Shown here piece by piece: positions 16,147 to 25,976 of a DNA stretch of 63,515 nt. The stretch is from Streptomyces sp. H27-H5 (GTDB lineage: Bacteria > Actinomycetota > Actinomycetes > Streptomycetales > Streptomycetaceae), in NCBI RefSeq assembly GCF_026627505.1, contig NZ_JAPNLK010000024.1, positions 1-63,515 on the forward strand, read 5' to 3'. The first letter of the stretch is position 1. Every line of letters starts with the position of its first letter. Made by a program: the position numbers and the translations under genes. The notes below the pieces were generated by a model. It ran no database searches. It was not told the DNA's origin and saw only the letters and a list, made by a program, of their open reading frames with translations.

Positions 16147-17394
16147 TCAGACCTGCGGGCGGAGTCGGGCCTGGTCGACGGGGCTGCGGCCGTCCTGCGT
16201 GCCCTTGAGGAGGGCGCTGCCCTCGCGCCACTCCTTCCACTCCATGTTCCAGTCGCCGAAGCCGTTCCCGAAGGTGTCCATGTCGTCGCCGATGCTGTTG
16301 ATCACCTTGACGACGTCGCCCTCGGTGATGTTCTCGTAGAACCAGGCGGCGTTGCCCGTGCTCATGCCGGTGCAGCCGTGGCTGACGTTCTCGTAGCCCT
16401 GGGAGCCGACGGACCACGGGGCGGCGTGCACGTATTCACCACTCCAGGTGACGCGCGTCGCGTAGTAGACGGGCAGGTTGTAGTACTCGCTGCCGCCGAT
16501 GCCCACGGTGTCGCCGCGCATCTGGACGAAGTACTGCTTGCCGAGGACCACCTTGATCCCGTTTCGGGTGGAGAAGCCCGGCTTTCCGGTGGTCACCGGA
16601 ATGGTGTTGATCACTTCTCCGTTGCGGCGGAAGGTGAGGTAGTGCGAGGAGGCGTCGGTGGTGACCTCGACGCGGTCGCCGATCTCCAGCTTCAGCGGCT
16701 TGGCCGCGGCGCCGTAGAGGTCGTCGGTGATCCTGACGCCCTCCAGGTTGCTCCGTACGGACACGGTGGTGTTGGCCGGCCAGTACTCCTTGGGCCGGAA
16801 GTGCAGGTTCTTGTCGTCGACCCAGTGCCAGGCGCCCTCGACGCCCTCCGGTGTGTCGACGACCAGGCCGCGCTCGACCAGCGCGCGGGCGGCCTTGTCC
16901 TTGACGGGTTCGTTGAGTTCGGCCGTGATGGGCTGTCCGACGCCGTACTTGCCCTCCTCGGGCCCGAACTCGACCTGGAGGACCCCTTTGGAGGGCGTGG
17001 TGTCGAACGCCATCGTGCGCTGCCCCGGAGCGCCCCTCTCGTCCTCCGTGTTGACGGTGACGGTGTAGCGGACGCCGGCGGCCAGCGGGACCGTGCTGTG
17101 CCACCGTTCGCCGGTGGCGGTGAGTTCGCCGGCCAGGCGGCGGCCGTGGGTGTCGACGACGGTGACGTCGGTGATCCGGCCGCCGCCGCTCTTCGCGGTG
17201 ATCTCCAGTGGCCGGTTGTGGTCCACGGGGCGTCCGCCGGCCTTCTGGTTGAAGGCGACCTGCTCGCCCGCGTCAAACGGGCGGGCGGACAGCGGGTTCT
17301 CCTCTTCGGACCCACAGGCGGTGGCGCCGGCCCCGAGGGACGCGACCAGCAGGGAGCAGCCGATTACCGTCCAAAGACGCGGTGAGTGGTTCAT
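16147..17394 (-). CDS. L,D-transpeptidase lipoprotein with Ig-like domains
   Basis: 415 residues. The lipobox ends ATAC with Cys27, so the protein is anchored on the outer face. Two immunoglobulin-like beta domains (about 60-140 and 141-235) precede a YkuD catalytic domain (about 240-365) with His323, His339 and nucleophile Cys341 in SHGCTGMS. This is the architecture of Ldt proteins that make 3-3 cross-links in actinobacterial peptidoglycan, and the short C-terminal tail after the catalytic domain is also typical. ATG 17394 (MNHSP) is chosen over an ATG 27 nt upstream because it leaves a normal signal peptide; neither has a strong ribosome-binding site. It is convergent with the receiver-like gene. 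Confidence 0.93.
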   Translation of the reverse strand: MNHSPRLWTVIGCSLLVASLGAGATACGSEEENPLSARPFDAGEQVAFNQKAGGRPVDHNRPLEITAKSGGGRITDVTVVDTHGRRLAGELTATGERWHSTVPLAAGVRYTVTVNTEDERGAPGQRTMAFDTTPSKGVLQVEFGPEEGKYGVGQPITAELNEPVKDKAARALVERGLVVDTPEGVEGAWHWVDDKNLHFRPKEYWPANTTVSVRSNLEGVRITDDLYGAAAKPLKLEIGDRVEVTTDASSHYLTFRRNGEVINTIPVTTGKPGFSTRNGIKVVLGKQYFVQMRGDTVGIGGSEYYNLPVYYATRVTWSGEYVHAAPWSVGSQGYENVSHGCTGMSTGNAAWFYENITEGDVVKVINSIGDDMDTFGNGFGDWNMEWKEWREGSALLKGTQDGRSPVDQARLRPQV

Positions 17395-17449
17395 GGGGCT
17401 AACGCTATGAAGATATGACAATTACGGCGCGCGGGGTGACTGCAAACGA

Positions 17450-17486
17450 GGGGCCCGGACTCCTCTGCTCGAGGTGTCCGGGCCCC
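17450..17486 (-). terminator. Terminator of the ctaC-ctaD-ctaF operon
   Basis: GGGGCCCGGAC/GTCCGGGCCCC pairs over 11 bp with an inner CCTC/GAGG extension, 28 bp past the ctaF stop. Confidence 0.75.
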
Positions 17487-17513
17487 TGGTGTCGTGCGTG
17501 GGTGCCGCTTTTG

Positions 17514-17912
17514 TTACTGGTTCTGGTTCTCACCGCGGTAGTACTCGTACACCCAGCCCCACAGGCCGATCACGATGATCGGGGCCGAGAAGTACATGAG
17601 CCACCAGCCGAAGATGACGCCCATGAAGGCGAGCGCGCCACCGATGGCCAGCGAGAGCGGCTGCCAGCTGTGCGGGGAGAAGAACCCCAGCTCGCCCGCC
17701 TCGTCGGCAACGTCGGCCTCCAGGTTGTCCTGGGCCATCTCGTCGACGCGCTTGGCCGTGAAGGCCAGGTAGTAGCCGATCATGACGCTCAGGCCGAAGG
17801 CCAGGAAGAGCGCGGTGGTGCCCACGGGCTCCTTCGACCACACGCCGTACACGACGGCCATGATCAGGATGAAGAAGGAGAGCCAGAGGAACATCTTGCC
17901 CTGGATCTTCAC
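17514..17912 (-). CDS. ctaF: Cytochrome c oxidase subunit IV, actinobacterial type
   Basis: 132 residues with four predicted membrane helices: [52 protein letters not shown] and [13 protein letters not shown]. It is the small subunit specific to actinobacterial aa3 oxidases, thought to aid assembly or stability. It overlaps ctaD by 4 nt and ends the operon. Confidence 0.95.
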   Translation of the reverse strand: MKIQGKMFLWLSFFILIMAVVYGVWSKEPVGTTALFLAFGLSVMIGYYLAFTAKRVDEMAQDNLEADVADEAGELGFFSPHSWQPLSLAIGGALAFMGVIFGWWLMYFSAPIIVIGLWGWVYEYYRGENQNQ

Positions 17913-19639
17913 TTGCCGGCCTCCTTGCCACCGGTGACGGCCTTGGTGCCGGCGCCGTGGTCCTCAAGGTGGTCGAGGGCCGCGATCTCCGGGTGGTGCA
18001 GGTCGAACGCCGGGGACTCGGAACGAATCCGCGGGAGGGTGAGGAAGTTGTGCCGCGGCGGCGGGCAGGACGTCGCCCATTCGAGCGAACGGCCGTAGCC
18101 CCACGGGTCGTCGACCTCGATCTTCTTCCCGTACTTCGCCGTCTTCCAGACGTTGTACATGAAGGGCAGCATCGACAGGCCGAGCAGGAACGAGCTGATC
18201 GTGGAGATCGTGTTCAGCGCGGTGAAGCCGTCGGCCTCGAGGTAGTCGGCGTAACGACGCGCCATGCCCTCGGCGCCCAGCCAGTGCTGCACCAGGAAGG
18301 TGCCGTGGAAGCCGACGAACAGCGTCCAGAAGGTGATCTTGCCGAGGCGCTCGTCCAGCATCTTGCCCGTGAACTTCGGCCACCAGAAGTGGAAGCCGGA
18401 GAACATCGCGAACACCACGGTGCCGAAGATGACGTAGTGGAAGTGCGCGACGACGAAGTACGAGTCGGAGACGTGGAAGTCCATCGGGGGCGAGGCCAGG
18501 ATGACGCCGGTCAGACCACCGAAGGTGAAGGTGATCAGGAAGCCGACGGCCCAGAGCATCGGGGTCTCGAAGGACAACGAGCCCTTCCACATGGTGCCGA
18601 TCCAGTTGAAGAACTTCACACCGGTCGGTACCGCGATCAGGAAGGTCATGAAGGAGAAGAACGGCAGCAGCACACCGCCGGTGACGTACATGTGGTGGGC
18701 CCACACCGTCACCGAGAGGCCGGCGATCGCGATCGTCGCGGCGATCAGACCGATGTAACCGAACATCGGCTTGCGCGAGAAGACCGGGATGACCTCGGAG
18801 ATGATGCCGAAGAAGGGCAAGGCGATGATGTACACCTCTGGGTGTCCGAAGAACCAGAAGAGGTGTTGCCACAGCAAGGCGCCGCCGTTGGCCGCGTCGA
18901 AGACGTGCGCACCGAACTTCCGGTCCGCCTCCAGCGCGAAGAGCGCGGCGGCGAGGACCGGGAAGGCGAGCAGGACCAGGACACCGGTCAGCAGCACGTT
19001 CCAGGTGAAGATCGGCATGCGGAACATCGTCATGCCGGGGGCGCGCATGCAGATGATCGTGGTGATGAAGTTGACCGAGCCGAGGATCGTGCCGAAGCCG
19101 GAGAAGGCCAGACCCATGATCCACATGTCGGCGCCGATGCCCGGCGAACGCACCGCGTCCGACAGGGGCGAGTAGGCGAACCAACCGAAGTCGGCCGCGC
19201 CGTTCGGCGTCACGAAGCCGGCGACCGCGATGGTCGAGCCGAAGAGGTACAGCCAGTACGCGAACATGTTCAGCCGCGGGAACGCCACGTCGGGCGCGCC
19301 GATCTGCAGCGGCATGATCCAGTTCGCGAAGCCCGCGAAGAGCGGGGTGGCGAACATCAGCAGCATGATCGTGCCATGCATGGTGAACGCCTGGTTGAAC
19401 TGTTCGTTCGACATGATCTGCGTGCCCGGACGGGCCAGCTCGGCGCGCATGAAGAGCGCCATGATCCCGCCGATGATGAAGAACACGAACGACGTGATCA
19501 GGTACATCGTGCCGATGGTCTTGTGGTCGGTGGTGGTCAACCACTTCACGACGACATTGCCCGGCTGCTTGCGCCGTACCGGCAGCTCGTTCTCATACGA
19601 GTCGGCGGCGGCACCCTGAGATTCGTTGAGGATGCTCAC
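17909..19639 (-). CDS. ctaD: Cytochrome c oxidase subunit I
   Basis: 576 residues from a GTG start that overlaps the ctaC stop (GTGA). Twelve transmembrane helices. The binuclear centre is recognisable: [13 protein letters not shown] gives the CuB His and the cross-linked Tyr region, WAHHMYVTG two further CuB ligands, and HFHYVIFG the heme a/a3 histidines. It reduces oxygen to water at heme a3-CuB and pumps protons. The upstream continuation of the open frame runs inside ctaC and is not used. Unlike M. tuberculosis, where ctaD lies elsewhere, here it sits between ctaC and ctaF. Confidence 0.97.
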   Translation of the reverse strand: MSILNESQGAAADSYENELPVRRKQPGNVVVKWLTTTDHKTIGTMYLITSFVFFIIGGIMALFMRAELARPGTQIMSNEQFNQAFTMHGTIMLLMFATPLFAGFANWIMPLQIGAPDVAFPRLNMFAYWLYLFGSTIAVAGFVTPNGAADFGWFAYSPLSDAVRSPGIGADMWIMGLAFSGFGTILGSVNFITTIICMRAPGMTMFRMPIFTWNVLLTGVLVLLAFPVLAAALFALEADRKFGAHVFDAANGGALLWQHLFWFFGHPEVYIIALPFFGIISEVIPVFSRKPMFGYIGLIAATIAIAGLSVTVWAHHMYVTGGVLLPFFSFMTFLIAVPTGVKFFNWIGTMWKGSLSFETPMLWAVGFLITFTFGGLTGVILASPPMDFHVSDSYFVVAHFHYVIFGTVVFAMFSGFHFWWPKFTGKMLDERLGKITFWTLFVGFHGTFLVQHWLGAEGMARRYADYLEADGFTALNTISTISSFLLGLSMLPFMYNVWKTAKYGKKIEVDDPWGYGRSLEWATSCPPPRHNFLTLPRIRSESPAFDLHHPEIAALDHLEDHGAGTKAVTGGKEAGK

Positions 19640-20646
19640 AGTTTGTTCGTCTCCGAGTTCCGGGCCGGGTCGGTCTGCTTGATGCCGGCCGGCAGGAAGC
19701 CGGTCTGCCCCTTCTCGGCCAGTTCCTTCAGGTGCGCCTGGTACTTCTCCGGCGAGACGACCTTCACGTTGAAGAGCATCCGGGAGTGGTCCACGCCGCA
19801 GAGCTCGGCGCACTTGCCCATGAAGGTGCCCTCCTGGGAGGGGGTCACCTCGAAGACGTTGGTGTGGCCGGGGATGACGTCCTGCTTGAACAGGAAGGGC
19901 ACCACCCAGAACGAGTGGATGACGTCGTTGGACGAGAGGATGAAGCGGACCTTCTCGCCCTTGGGGAGCCAGAGGGTCGGACCCGGGTTGCCCGTCTGCG
20001 GGTTCCGGTCACCGGGGACGCCCTGGGTGTAGACGCCTTCGGCGCCCTTGGGGAAGTCCTTGGCGAAGCGGTCCGGGATGGAGGCGAGCTCCTTGGGGAC
20101 CGAAACGGCCCCCTCCTTCTTCTCCTCGCCGACCGACGGGGCCGGCAGCTTCGGGGTCGCGGGGTCGCCGTCGACGTCCTCGATGTAGTTGAAGCCCCAG
20201 CTCCACTGGTAGCCGACCACGTTGATGGTGTGGGCCGGCTTGGAGAGGGCGAGCAACTTCGACTCGTCACGCGCGGTGAAGTAGAAGAGCACCGAGACGA
20301 TGATGAGCGGGACCACGGTGTACAGCGCCTCGATGGGCATGTTGTACCGGGTCTGCGCCGGAACCTCGATCTTCGTGCGGCTGCGCCGGTGGAAGATGAC
20401 GCTCCACAGGATCAGGCCCCACACCAGGATGCCCGTGATCAGCGCGGCAGCCCAGGATCCCTGCCAGAGGGAGAGAATGCGCGGCGCCTCCTCAGTTACC
20501 GGAGTCGGCATTCCGAGGCGAGGGAAGTCTTTCCATGTATACGAGCAACCAGTGGCGGTCGCCAGGACCACGCCCGCAGTCAGCGCCTGGAGCAGCTTCC
20601 GCCGCATCGGGCGCCGCGGCGAGCGGTCGGAGCCGTAGGGACTCAC
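19636..20646 (-). CDS. ctaC: Cytochrome c oxidase subunit II (CuA)
   Basis: 336 residues from a GTG start with GGGAAGG 8 nt upstream; a longer frame to 20751 lacks such a site. Lipobox ATGC with Cys34, so the mature subunit is a lipoprotein. Two membrane helices (about 62-85 and 105-125), then a cupredoxin domain with CuA ligands His244, Cys279, Glu281, Cys283, His287 and Met290 ([15 protein letters not shown]). An insertion of about 40 residues (about 155-220) in the cupredoxin domain is typical of actinobacteria and helps docking to QcrC. It receives electrons from the cytochrome cc subunit. Confidence 0.97.
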   Translation of the reverse strand: MSPYGSDRSPRRPMRRKLLQALTAGVVLATATGCSYTWKDFPRLGMPTPVTEEAPRILSLWQGSWAAALITGILVWGLILWSVIFHRRSRTKIEVPAQTRYNMPIEALYTVVPLIIVSVLFYFTARDESKLLALSKPAHTINVVGYQWSWGFNYIEDVDGDPATPKLPAPSVGEEKKEGAVSVPKELASIPDRFAKDFPKGAEGVYTQGVPGDRNPQTGNPGPTLWLPKGEKVRFILSSNDVIHSFWVVPFLFKQDVIPGHTNVFEVTPSQEGTFMGKCAELCGVDHSRMLFNVKVVSPEKYQAHLKELAEKGQTGFLPAGIKQTDPARNSETNKL

Positions 20647-20929
20647 GTAGCGCCTTCCCGAGAGTCTCGGCCCGCGTGGCTGGCCGCGGCCGTATTCGGG
20701 TCGGTCGCCGGCCCTGACGCAGGCAGGGGTTTGGATGTTTATGCGGACCAAACCCTACTGGACGCTATTTGGGGTCGCGCGGGGAGGGTGCCCAACGCGC
20801 CGCTACTGACCCCGAAGGGGTGGATCCGCCGTCCGGGGGACGGGCCATCCGGCCCTGAATGGCGCACTCCGGCGGACAACTGACGACCCCTGACCTCGGG
20901 CGCCCCGGGCCTGCGGTTAGCGTGGCCCG

Positions 20930-22309
20930 ATGCCGTACTTCGACACCGCCTCAGCCGCCCCGCTGCACCCTGTGGCCCGTCAGGCGCTGCAGGCCGCCCT
21001 GGACGAGGGCTGGGCCGACCCGGCCCGGCTGTACCGGGAGGGACGCCGCGCCCGGGTGCTGTTGGACGCGGCGCGCGAGGCCGCGGCCGAGGCGGTGGGC
21101 TGTCGCCCCGACGAGCTGGTGTTCACTCCTTCGGGGACGCACGCGGTTCACACGGGGCTCGCCGGAGCCCTGGCGGGACGCCGGCGGGTCGGCGGCCGGC
21201 TGGTGGTGTCGGCGGTCGAACACAGTTCGGTACTGCACGCCGCCGAGGTGCACGCGGCCGGCGGCGGCACCGTCACCGAGGTGCCGGTCGACCGCTTCGG
21301 CGCGGTCGACCCGGCGGGGTACGCCGCCGTGCTCGGCCCGACCACGGCGCTGGCCTGTCTCCAGTCGGCCAATCACGAGGTGGGCACCGTCCAGCCGGTG
21401 GCGGAGGTGGCCGAGGTGTGCGGCGCGGCCGGGGTGCCGTTGCTGGTGGACGCGGCGCAGTCGCTGGCGTGGGGCCGGGTGGGGGGAGGTTGGTCGCTGC
21501 TGACCGCGAGCGCCCACAAGTGGGGCGGCCCGCCCGGGGTCGGCCTGTTGGCGGTCCGCAAGGGCGTCCGCTTCTCCCCCCAAGGCCCGTCGGACGAAAG
21601 GGAGTCGGGCCGCTCCCCCGGTTTCGCCAACCTGCCCGCGATCGTGGCGGCGGCCGCCTCGCTGCGGGCGGTGCGCGCCGAGGCAGACGTGGAGGCGGCC
21701 CGACTGCGGGTGCTGGTGGACCGGATCCGGCGGCGGGTGGCCCGGCTGGTGCCGGACGTGGAGGTGGTCGGCGACCCGGACCGGCGGCTGCCGCACCTGG
21801 TCACGTTCTCCTGCCTGTACGTCGACGGGGAGACCCTGCTGCACGAGCTGGACCGGGCGGGCTACTCGGTGTCCTCGGGCTCGTCCTGCACCAGTTCGAC
21901 CCTGACGCCGTCGCACGTGCTGCGGGCGATGGGCGTGCTGTCGGAGGGGAACGTACGGGTGTCCCTGCCGGCCGGGACCACCGCCGACGACGTGAACGGC
22001 TTCCTGGAGGTCCTGCCGCGCGCGGTGGCCGACGTCCGGGAGCGGCTCGGGGTGACGGAGCCGCAGCCGTGCGCGCCGGTCGCGGACGCGGTGCGCCTCG
22101 ACGCCCTGGGGCTGCGCTGCCCCCAGCCGGTGATCGAACTGGCCCGGGCGATCGTGACCGTCCCGGTGGGCGGCACGGTGACGGTCGTGTCGGACGACGA
22201 GGTCGCCCGCCTGGACATCCCGGCCTGGTGCGCGATGCGCGGCCACGCCTACCTGGGCGAGACGGCGGCCGAGGTGGGCGTGGCGTACGCGGTCCGCCGG
22301 CTGCACTGA
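20930..22309 (+). CDS. Cysteine desulfurase fused to a TusA-like sulfur carrier
   Basis: 459 residues. Residues 1-370 form a class V PLP enzyme with Lys197 (SAHKWGG) as Schiff base and Cys320 (SSGSSCTSST) as the IscS-type persulfide cysteine. Residues 388-459 form a TusA/SirA domain with the signature LDALGLRCPQPVIEL and carrier Cys397. In E. coli, IscS passes persulfide sulfur to separate TusA for tRNA thiolation and other targets; here donor and first acceptor are one polypeptide. It starts at an ATG and is divergent from ctaC. There is no paired operon gene. Probable role: directed cytosolic sulfur transfer; the final acceptor is unknown. Confidence 0.9.
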   Translation: MPYFDTASAAPLHPVARQALQAALDEGWADPARLYREGRRARVLLDAAREAAAEAVGCRPDELVFTPSGTHAVHTGLAGALAGRRRVGGRLVVSAVEHSSVLHAAEVHAAGGGTVTEVPVDRFGAVDPAGYAAVLGPTTALACLQSANHEVGTVQPVAEVAEVCGAAGVPLLVDAAQSLAWGRVGGGWSLLTASAHKWGGPPGVGLLAVRKGVRFSPQGPSDERESGRSPGFANLPAIVAAAASLRAVRAEADVEAARLRVLVDRIRRRVARLVPDVEVVGDPDRRLPHLVTFSCLYVDGETLLHELDRAGYSVSSGSSCTSSTLTPSHVLRAMGVLSEGNVRVSLPAGTTADDVNGFLEVLPRAVADVRERLGVTEPQPCAPVADAVRLDALGLRCPQPVIELARAIVTVPVGGTVTVVSDDEVARLDIPAWCAMRGHAYLGETAAEVGVAYAVRRLH

Positions 22310-22349
22310 CACGCGTACGGCCGGGCGCGCGGCGCGAGCCCGGCCGGAT

Positions 22350-22375
22350 GCGCGGCGGGAGGGCTCCCGCCGCGC
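22350..22375. terminator. Terminator between convergent genes
   Basis: GCGCGGCGGGA/TCCCGCCGCGC, a perfect 11-bp stem with a 4-nt loop, between the desulfurase (+) and the PfkB kinase (-). Confidence 0.7.
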
Positions 22376-22387
22376 GGTGGGGCGGCC

Positions 22388-23365
22388 TTACGCCGCGAGG
22401 TGGGACCGGACCTCGGCCGCGGCCTCGTCCCCGTACGCCTTGGTGAAGCGCTCCATGAAGTGGGCCCGCGCCAGGGTGTACTCCTGCGTGCCCAACGTCT
22501 CGATCACCAGCGTGGCGAGCATGCAGCCCACCTGCGCCGCCCGCTCCAGGCCGACGCCCCAGCCCAGGCCGGTCAGGAAGCCGGCGCGGAAGGCGTCGCC
22601 GACGCCCGTCGGGTCCACCTTCGCGGTCTCCTCGGGGCAGCCGACGACGATCGGCTCCTCGCCGACCCGGTCGATCCGCACGCCCTGGGAGCCCAGCGTC
22701 GTCACCCGGGTGCCGACCTTGGCCAGGATCTCCTGGTCGGTCCAGCCGGACTTCGACTCGATGAGGCCCTTCTCGTACTCGTTGGAGAAGAGGTACGTCG
22801 CGCCCTCCATCAGGGTGCGGATGTTGTCGCCGTCCATGCGGGCGATCTGCTGCGAGAAGTCGGCGGCGAAGGGGATCCCGCGCGTGCGGCACTCCTCGGT
22901 GTGGCGCAGCATCGCCTCGGGGTCGTCGGCTCCGATGAGGACGAGGTCCAACCCGCCCACCCGGTCGGCGACGGCCTTCAGCTCGATCAGCCGGGCCTCG
23001 CTCATCGCGCCCGTGTAGAAGGAGCCGATCTGGTTGTGGTCGGCGTCCGTCGTGCAGACGAAGCGCGCGGTGTGCAGCACCTCGGAGATCCGCACGGACT
23101 CGGTGTCGACCCCGTTGCGGTCCAGCCACGCGCGGTACTCGTCGAAGTCCGAGCCGGCCGCGCCGACCAGGACGGGACGCGAGCCGAGCTGACCCATTCC
23201 GAAGCAGATGTTCGGGCCGACACCGCCCCGCCGCACGTCGAGGTTGTCCACGAGGAAGGAGAGGGAGACCGTGTGCAGCTGGTCCGCGACCAGCTGATCG
23301 GCGAAACGGCCGGGGAAGGTCATGAGGTGGTCGGTGGCGATGGAGCCGGTGACTGCGATGCGCAC
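22388..23365 (-). CDS. PfkB-family carbohydrate/adenosine kinase
   Basis: 325 residues from a GTG start with AGGAG 11 nt upstream. Ribokinase fold: N-terminal RRGGVGPNICFGMGQLG (substrate-binding motif 1) and C-terminal DPTGVGDAFRAGF (motif 2, with the catalytic Asp of the GxGD element). Its place between ctaC and the HesB-like gene matches AdoK (Rv2202c) of M. tuberculosis, an adenosine kinase of ribokinase type, so adenosine is the most likely substrate. Sugar substrates remain possible. It acts in the cytoplasm in purine salvage if the assignment holds. Confidence 0.87.
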   Translation of the reverse strand: MRIAVTGSIATDHLMTFPGRFADQLVADQLHTVSLSFLVDNLDVRRGGVGPNICFGMGQLGSRPVLVGAAGSDFDEYRAWLDRNGVDTESVRISEVLHTARFVCTTDADHNQIGSFYTGAMSEARLIELKAVADRVGGLDLVLIGADDPEAMLRHTEECRTRGIPFAADFSQQIARMDGDNIRTLMEGATYLFSNEYEKGLIESKSGWTDQEILAKVGTRVTTLGSQGVRIDRVGEEPIVVGCPEETAKVDPTGVGDAFRAGFLTGLGWGVGLERAAQVGCMLATLVIETLGTQEYTLARAHFMERFTKAYGDEAAAEVRSHLAA

Positions 23366-23498
23366 GGCGTGGATGCTCCTGCGGAGGGCGGCAAGGGGGA
23401 CATTCAAAACTACCCGGTCCTCGGCGTCCGGCCGACCGTACGAAACTACCCCGTAGTAGCCCTTTCTTCGCCCGCCGGGCCGGGCCTACGGTGCCCTC

Positions 23499-23714
23499 AT
23501 GACCTACAGCGATGGCTTCGGGTACGCCGACCACAACGCCGAGATCCGTCCCGGTTTCGCACGACTGCTGGGCGACTGCGCCCGGATGGCCCCGCACTGG
23601 GCGGTCCCGGCGGGCCCGCGTCCGGACCGGGTGGCACCGTCCCAGATCCACGGCATCAGCGTCCCGCCCTCCTCGGCCCGCCTGATCGCGTCGACCGCGG
23701 AGTACGGCGACTAG
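23499..23714 (+). CDS. Small hypothetical protein, possibly leaderless
   Basis: 71 residues, MTYSDGFGYADHNAE..., with no membrane segment and no recognisable domain. There is no ribosome-binding site; instead TACGGT ends 6 nt before the ATG and would place a transcription start at or next to the start codon, as in the leaderless mRNAs common in Streptomyces. Codon use is Streptomyces-like. It is divergent from the PfkB kinase. Confidence 0.55.
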   Translation: MTYSDGFGYADHNAEIRPGFARLLGDCARMAPHWAVPAGPRPDRVAPSQIHGISVPPSSARLIASTAEYGD

Positions 23715-23825
23715 GTCGTCTCTTCGGGATCGATCCGGCCCCGGCCGCTCCCCGGGGGAACCGGTTGCGCCCCTGGTCCGTCACACCCGCATCACGTACG
23801 ACGGGACGAGTGAAGGAGCGATTCG

Positions 23826-25274
23826 GTGACCAGCGAAGAACCCGACACAGCACGCGCCACACGACGGCGGCCGGCCTGGGCCATCGGCTCGATCGCGGCC
23901 GCCGTCCTGCTCGCGGGTGGCGGTACGGCCTACTGGGCGTCGACGGCCCACGGCGACGGTTCCGGCGCCGGGCGGACGAACGAGCGCACGGCCGCCGCGG
24001 CCCGCGAGGCCGGGACCCCCTCGGGGCCGGGGATCGCCCCCGGCGAGCCGGACCCGTCCGGCGGCGGGGTGACGTACCGCGCGGACGTGAAGCTGCCCGA
24101 GGCCCCGGCGAAGGCGCCGACGTTCGCCGCTTCGGGCGAGGTGACCTCCGAGGAAGTGGCGCGGCTGGCGAGCGCGTTGGGCGTCACCGGCGCGCCCCGG
24201 CTGTCGGGCGGGCAGTGGCTGGCCGGCGAGGGCGCCGACGGTTCCGGGCCCCGGCTGACGGTCGCCCTCAAGGCTCCCGGCACCTGGACGTTCAACCGTT
24301 TCCAGCCGGCCGGTGACAACGGCGGGGGCGGGGACTCCTGCAAGCGCGGTCAGGACACCTGCGGCCCGGCCACCCTCCCGAAGGAGCCGCAGGGCTCCGC
24401 CGGCGCCACTCCGGTCTCCGAGGAGGCCGCCAAGGCCGCCGCGGCCCCGGTGCTGGCCGCCGCGGGTCAGGCCGGCGCGAAGCTGGACGCCCGCCTGGCG
24501 CAGGGCTCGGCCCGGGTGGTGACGGCGGACCCCGTCGTCGGTGACCTGCCCACGCAGGGCTGGTCGAGCAAGGTGAGCGTGGGTCCGGACTCCCGGGTGG
24601 TGACGGCGAGCGGCGAGCTGAAGGCGCCGGTCCGGGCCGCCGAGCAGTCGGTGGTCGGGGCCGTCGAGGCGCTGGCCCGGCTGAACGCCGGGAAATCGGG
24701 GTCGAACGGCACGGGTACGGGCCCGAGCGGCTGCGCGACCTCGGTTCCGCTGACTCCGGACACCCCGGTCGGGGCGACCGACACGCTGCCCTGCAACCCG
24801 GAGCCGCGCCCGATGAAGCCGCCGCGGACGGAGACCGTGCGGGGCGCCGTGCTCGGGCTGGCGCCCGGGACGGTGAACGGCGCGCGGGGTCTGGTTCCGG
24901 CCTGGCACTTCGAGGTGGCCGGCAAGGACGGCGCGGCGGGCCACACGGTGGTCCAGCCGGCCTCGGCCGAGGAGAGCACCGCTCCGGCGCCGGTGCCGCC
25001 GACGGGGGGACGCACCGTGCCCGGGTTCTCGTACGCCGAGGCCGACCGGAAGCTGACCGTGAACTTCTGGGGCGGGGTGTGCAGCGCCTACGCCGTCGAG
25101 GCGCGCGAGGAGGGCGCGTCCGTACTGGTGAAGATCACCGACACCCCGAACAAGCCGGGTCAGAACTGCATCATGATCGCGGAGGAGATGTCCCGGACGG
25201 TGACCCTCAAGGAGCCGCTCGGCGACCGGAAGGTGGTCGACGCGACCACGGGCAAGCCGCTCCCCCGCGGGTGA
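23826..25274 (+). CDS. Membrane-anchored extracytoplasmic protein of unknown function
   Basis: 482 residues from a GTG with AAGGAG 7 nt upstream. A short cytoplasmic, Arg-rich N-terminus is followed by one membrane helix (about 20-38), then a Ser/Gly/Pro-rich exported region with no recognised domain. Four cysteines form two likely disulfides: CKRGQDTC around 180-187, and CSAYAV with NCIMIAE near the C-terminus. The layout resembles the anchored partners of regulatory or stress systems, but no sigma or anti-sigma gene is adjacent. Function unknown. Confidence 0.75.
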   Translation: MTSEEPDTARATRRRPAWAIGSIAAAVLLAGGGTAYWASTAHGDGSGAGRTNERTAAAAREAGTPSGPGIAPGEPDPSGGGVTYRADVKLPEAPAKAPTFAASGEVTSEEVARLASALGVTGAPRLSGGQWLAGEGADGSGPRLTVALKAPGTWTFNRFQPAGDNGGGGDSCKRGQDTCGPATLPKEPQGSAGATPVSEEAAKAAAAPVLAAAGQAGAKLDARLAQGSARVVTADPVVGDLPTQGWSSKVSVGPDSRVVTASGELKAPVRAAEQSVVGAVEALARLNAGKSGSNGTGTGPSGCATSVPLTPDTPVGATDTLPCNPEPRPMKPPRTETVRGAVLGLAPGTVNGARGLVPAWHFEVAGKDGAAGHTVVQPASAEESTAPAPVPPTGGRTVPGFSYAEADRKLTVNFWGGVCSAYAVEAREEGASVLVKITDTPNKPGQNCIMIAEEMSRTVTLKEPLGDRKVVDATTGKPLPRG

Positions 25275-25281
25275 GCCGGGA

Positions 25282-25305
25282 GGGGCCCCGTCGCGACGGG
25301 GCCCC
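25282..25305 (+). terminator. Terminator after the membrane-anchored protein gene
   Basis: GGGGCCCCGTCG followed by its exact complement CGACGGGGCCCC, a 24-bp perfect palindrome just past the stop. Confidence 0.65.
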
Positions 25306-25351
25306 GGGCAGCGATTGCCGACATGCGAGCCGCGAGGTGCCCGACATGCGA

Positions 25352-25395
25352 GAGGGCCCGCGCACCAGTCGTACTCGACCGGTGCGCGGGCCCTC
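25352..25395 (-). terminator. Terminator of the HesB/ErpA-like gene
   Basis: GAGGGCCCGCGCACC/GGTGCGCGGGCCCTC, a perfect 15-bp stem with a 14-nt loop, 12 bp past the stop codon. Confidence 0.7.
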
Positions 25396-25406
25396 GTCGT
25401 ACAGGC

Positions 25407-25763
25407 TTAGCTGAACGAGTCGCCGCAGGCGCAGGAGCCGGTGGCGTTCGGGTTGTCGATGGTGAAGCCCTGCTTCTCGATGGTGTCGACGAAGTCGATG
25501 GAGGCACCGTGGAGGTAGGGCGAGCTCATCCGGTCCGTGACGACCTTGACGCCGTCGAAGTCCTTGACGACGTCGCCGTCGAGGGAGCGCTCGTCGAAGA
25601 AGAGCTGGTAGCGCAGGCCCGAGCAGCCACCGGGCTGGACGGCCACGCGCAGCGCCAGGTCCTCACGGCCTTCCTGCTCCAGCAGGGTCTTGACCTTCAC
25701 GGCGGCGGCGTCGGACAGGAGGATGCCGTCGCTCACAGTGGTCTTGTCGTCCTGTACGGACAT
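25407..25763 (-). CDS. erpA: HesB/IscA/ErpA-type iron-sulfur cluster insertion protein
   Basis: 118 residues. The three conserved cysteines are present, one in PGGCSGLRY and two in the C-terminal SCACGDSF. They bind an Fe-S cluster for delivery to apo-enzymes. ATG 25763 is chosen over ATG 25769 because GGGAG then lies 9 nt upstream. The position corresponds to Rv2204c. It is divergent from nadA, whose product needs a 4Fe-4S cluster, so carrier and client share one intergenic region. ErpA and IscA subtypes cannot be told apart safely by eye. Confidence 0.9.
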   Translation of the reverse strand: MSVQDDKTTVSDGILLSDAAAVKVKTLLEQEGREDLALRVAVQPGGCSGLRYQLFFDERSLDGDVVKDFDGVKVVTDRMSSPYLHGASIDFVDTIEKQGFTIDNPNATGSCACGDSFS

Positions 25764-25976
25764 CTGCATTCACTCCCGAAGTGGGCGGCTCCCCGCCGGA
25801 GGCTGGGGAAACGTCGGACTCTTGCCGTCGGTGGCAACCAGCGCGATCGCGGATTCATTCCGGGTCCCGCACCTTGTCTCGATATTCATGCTCGCACACC
25901 GGCACGGGGGGACGAACCCGACGGACGAGCGAGTTCCGGGGCGAGCGAATTCGTCACATCGACGCTATCGGGCATC

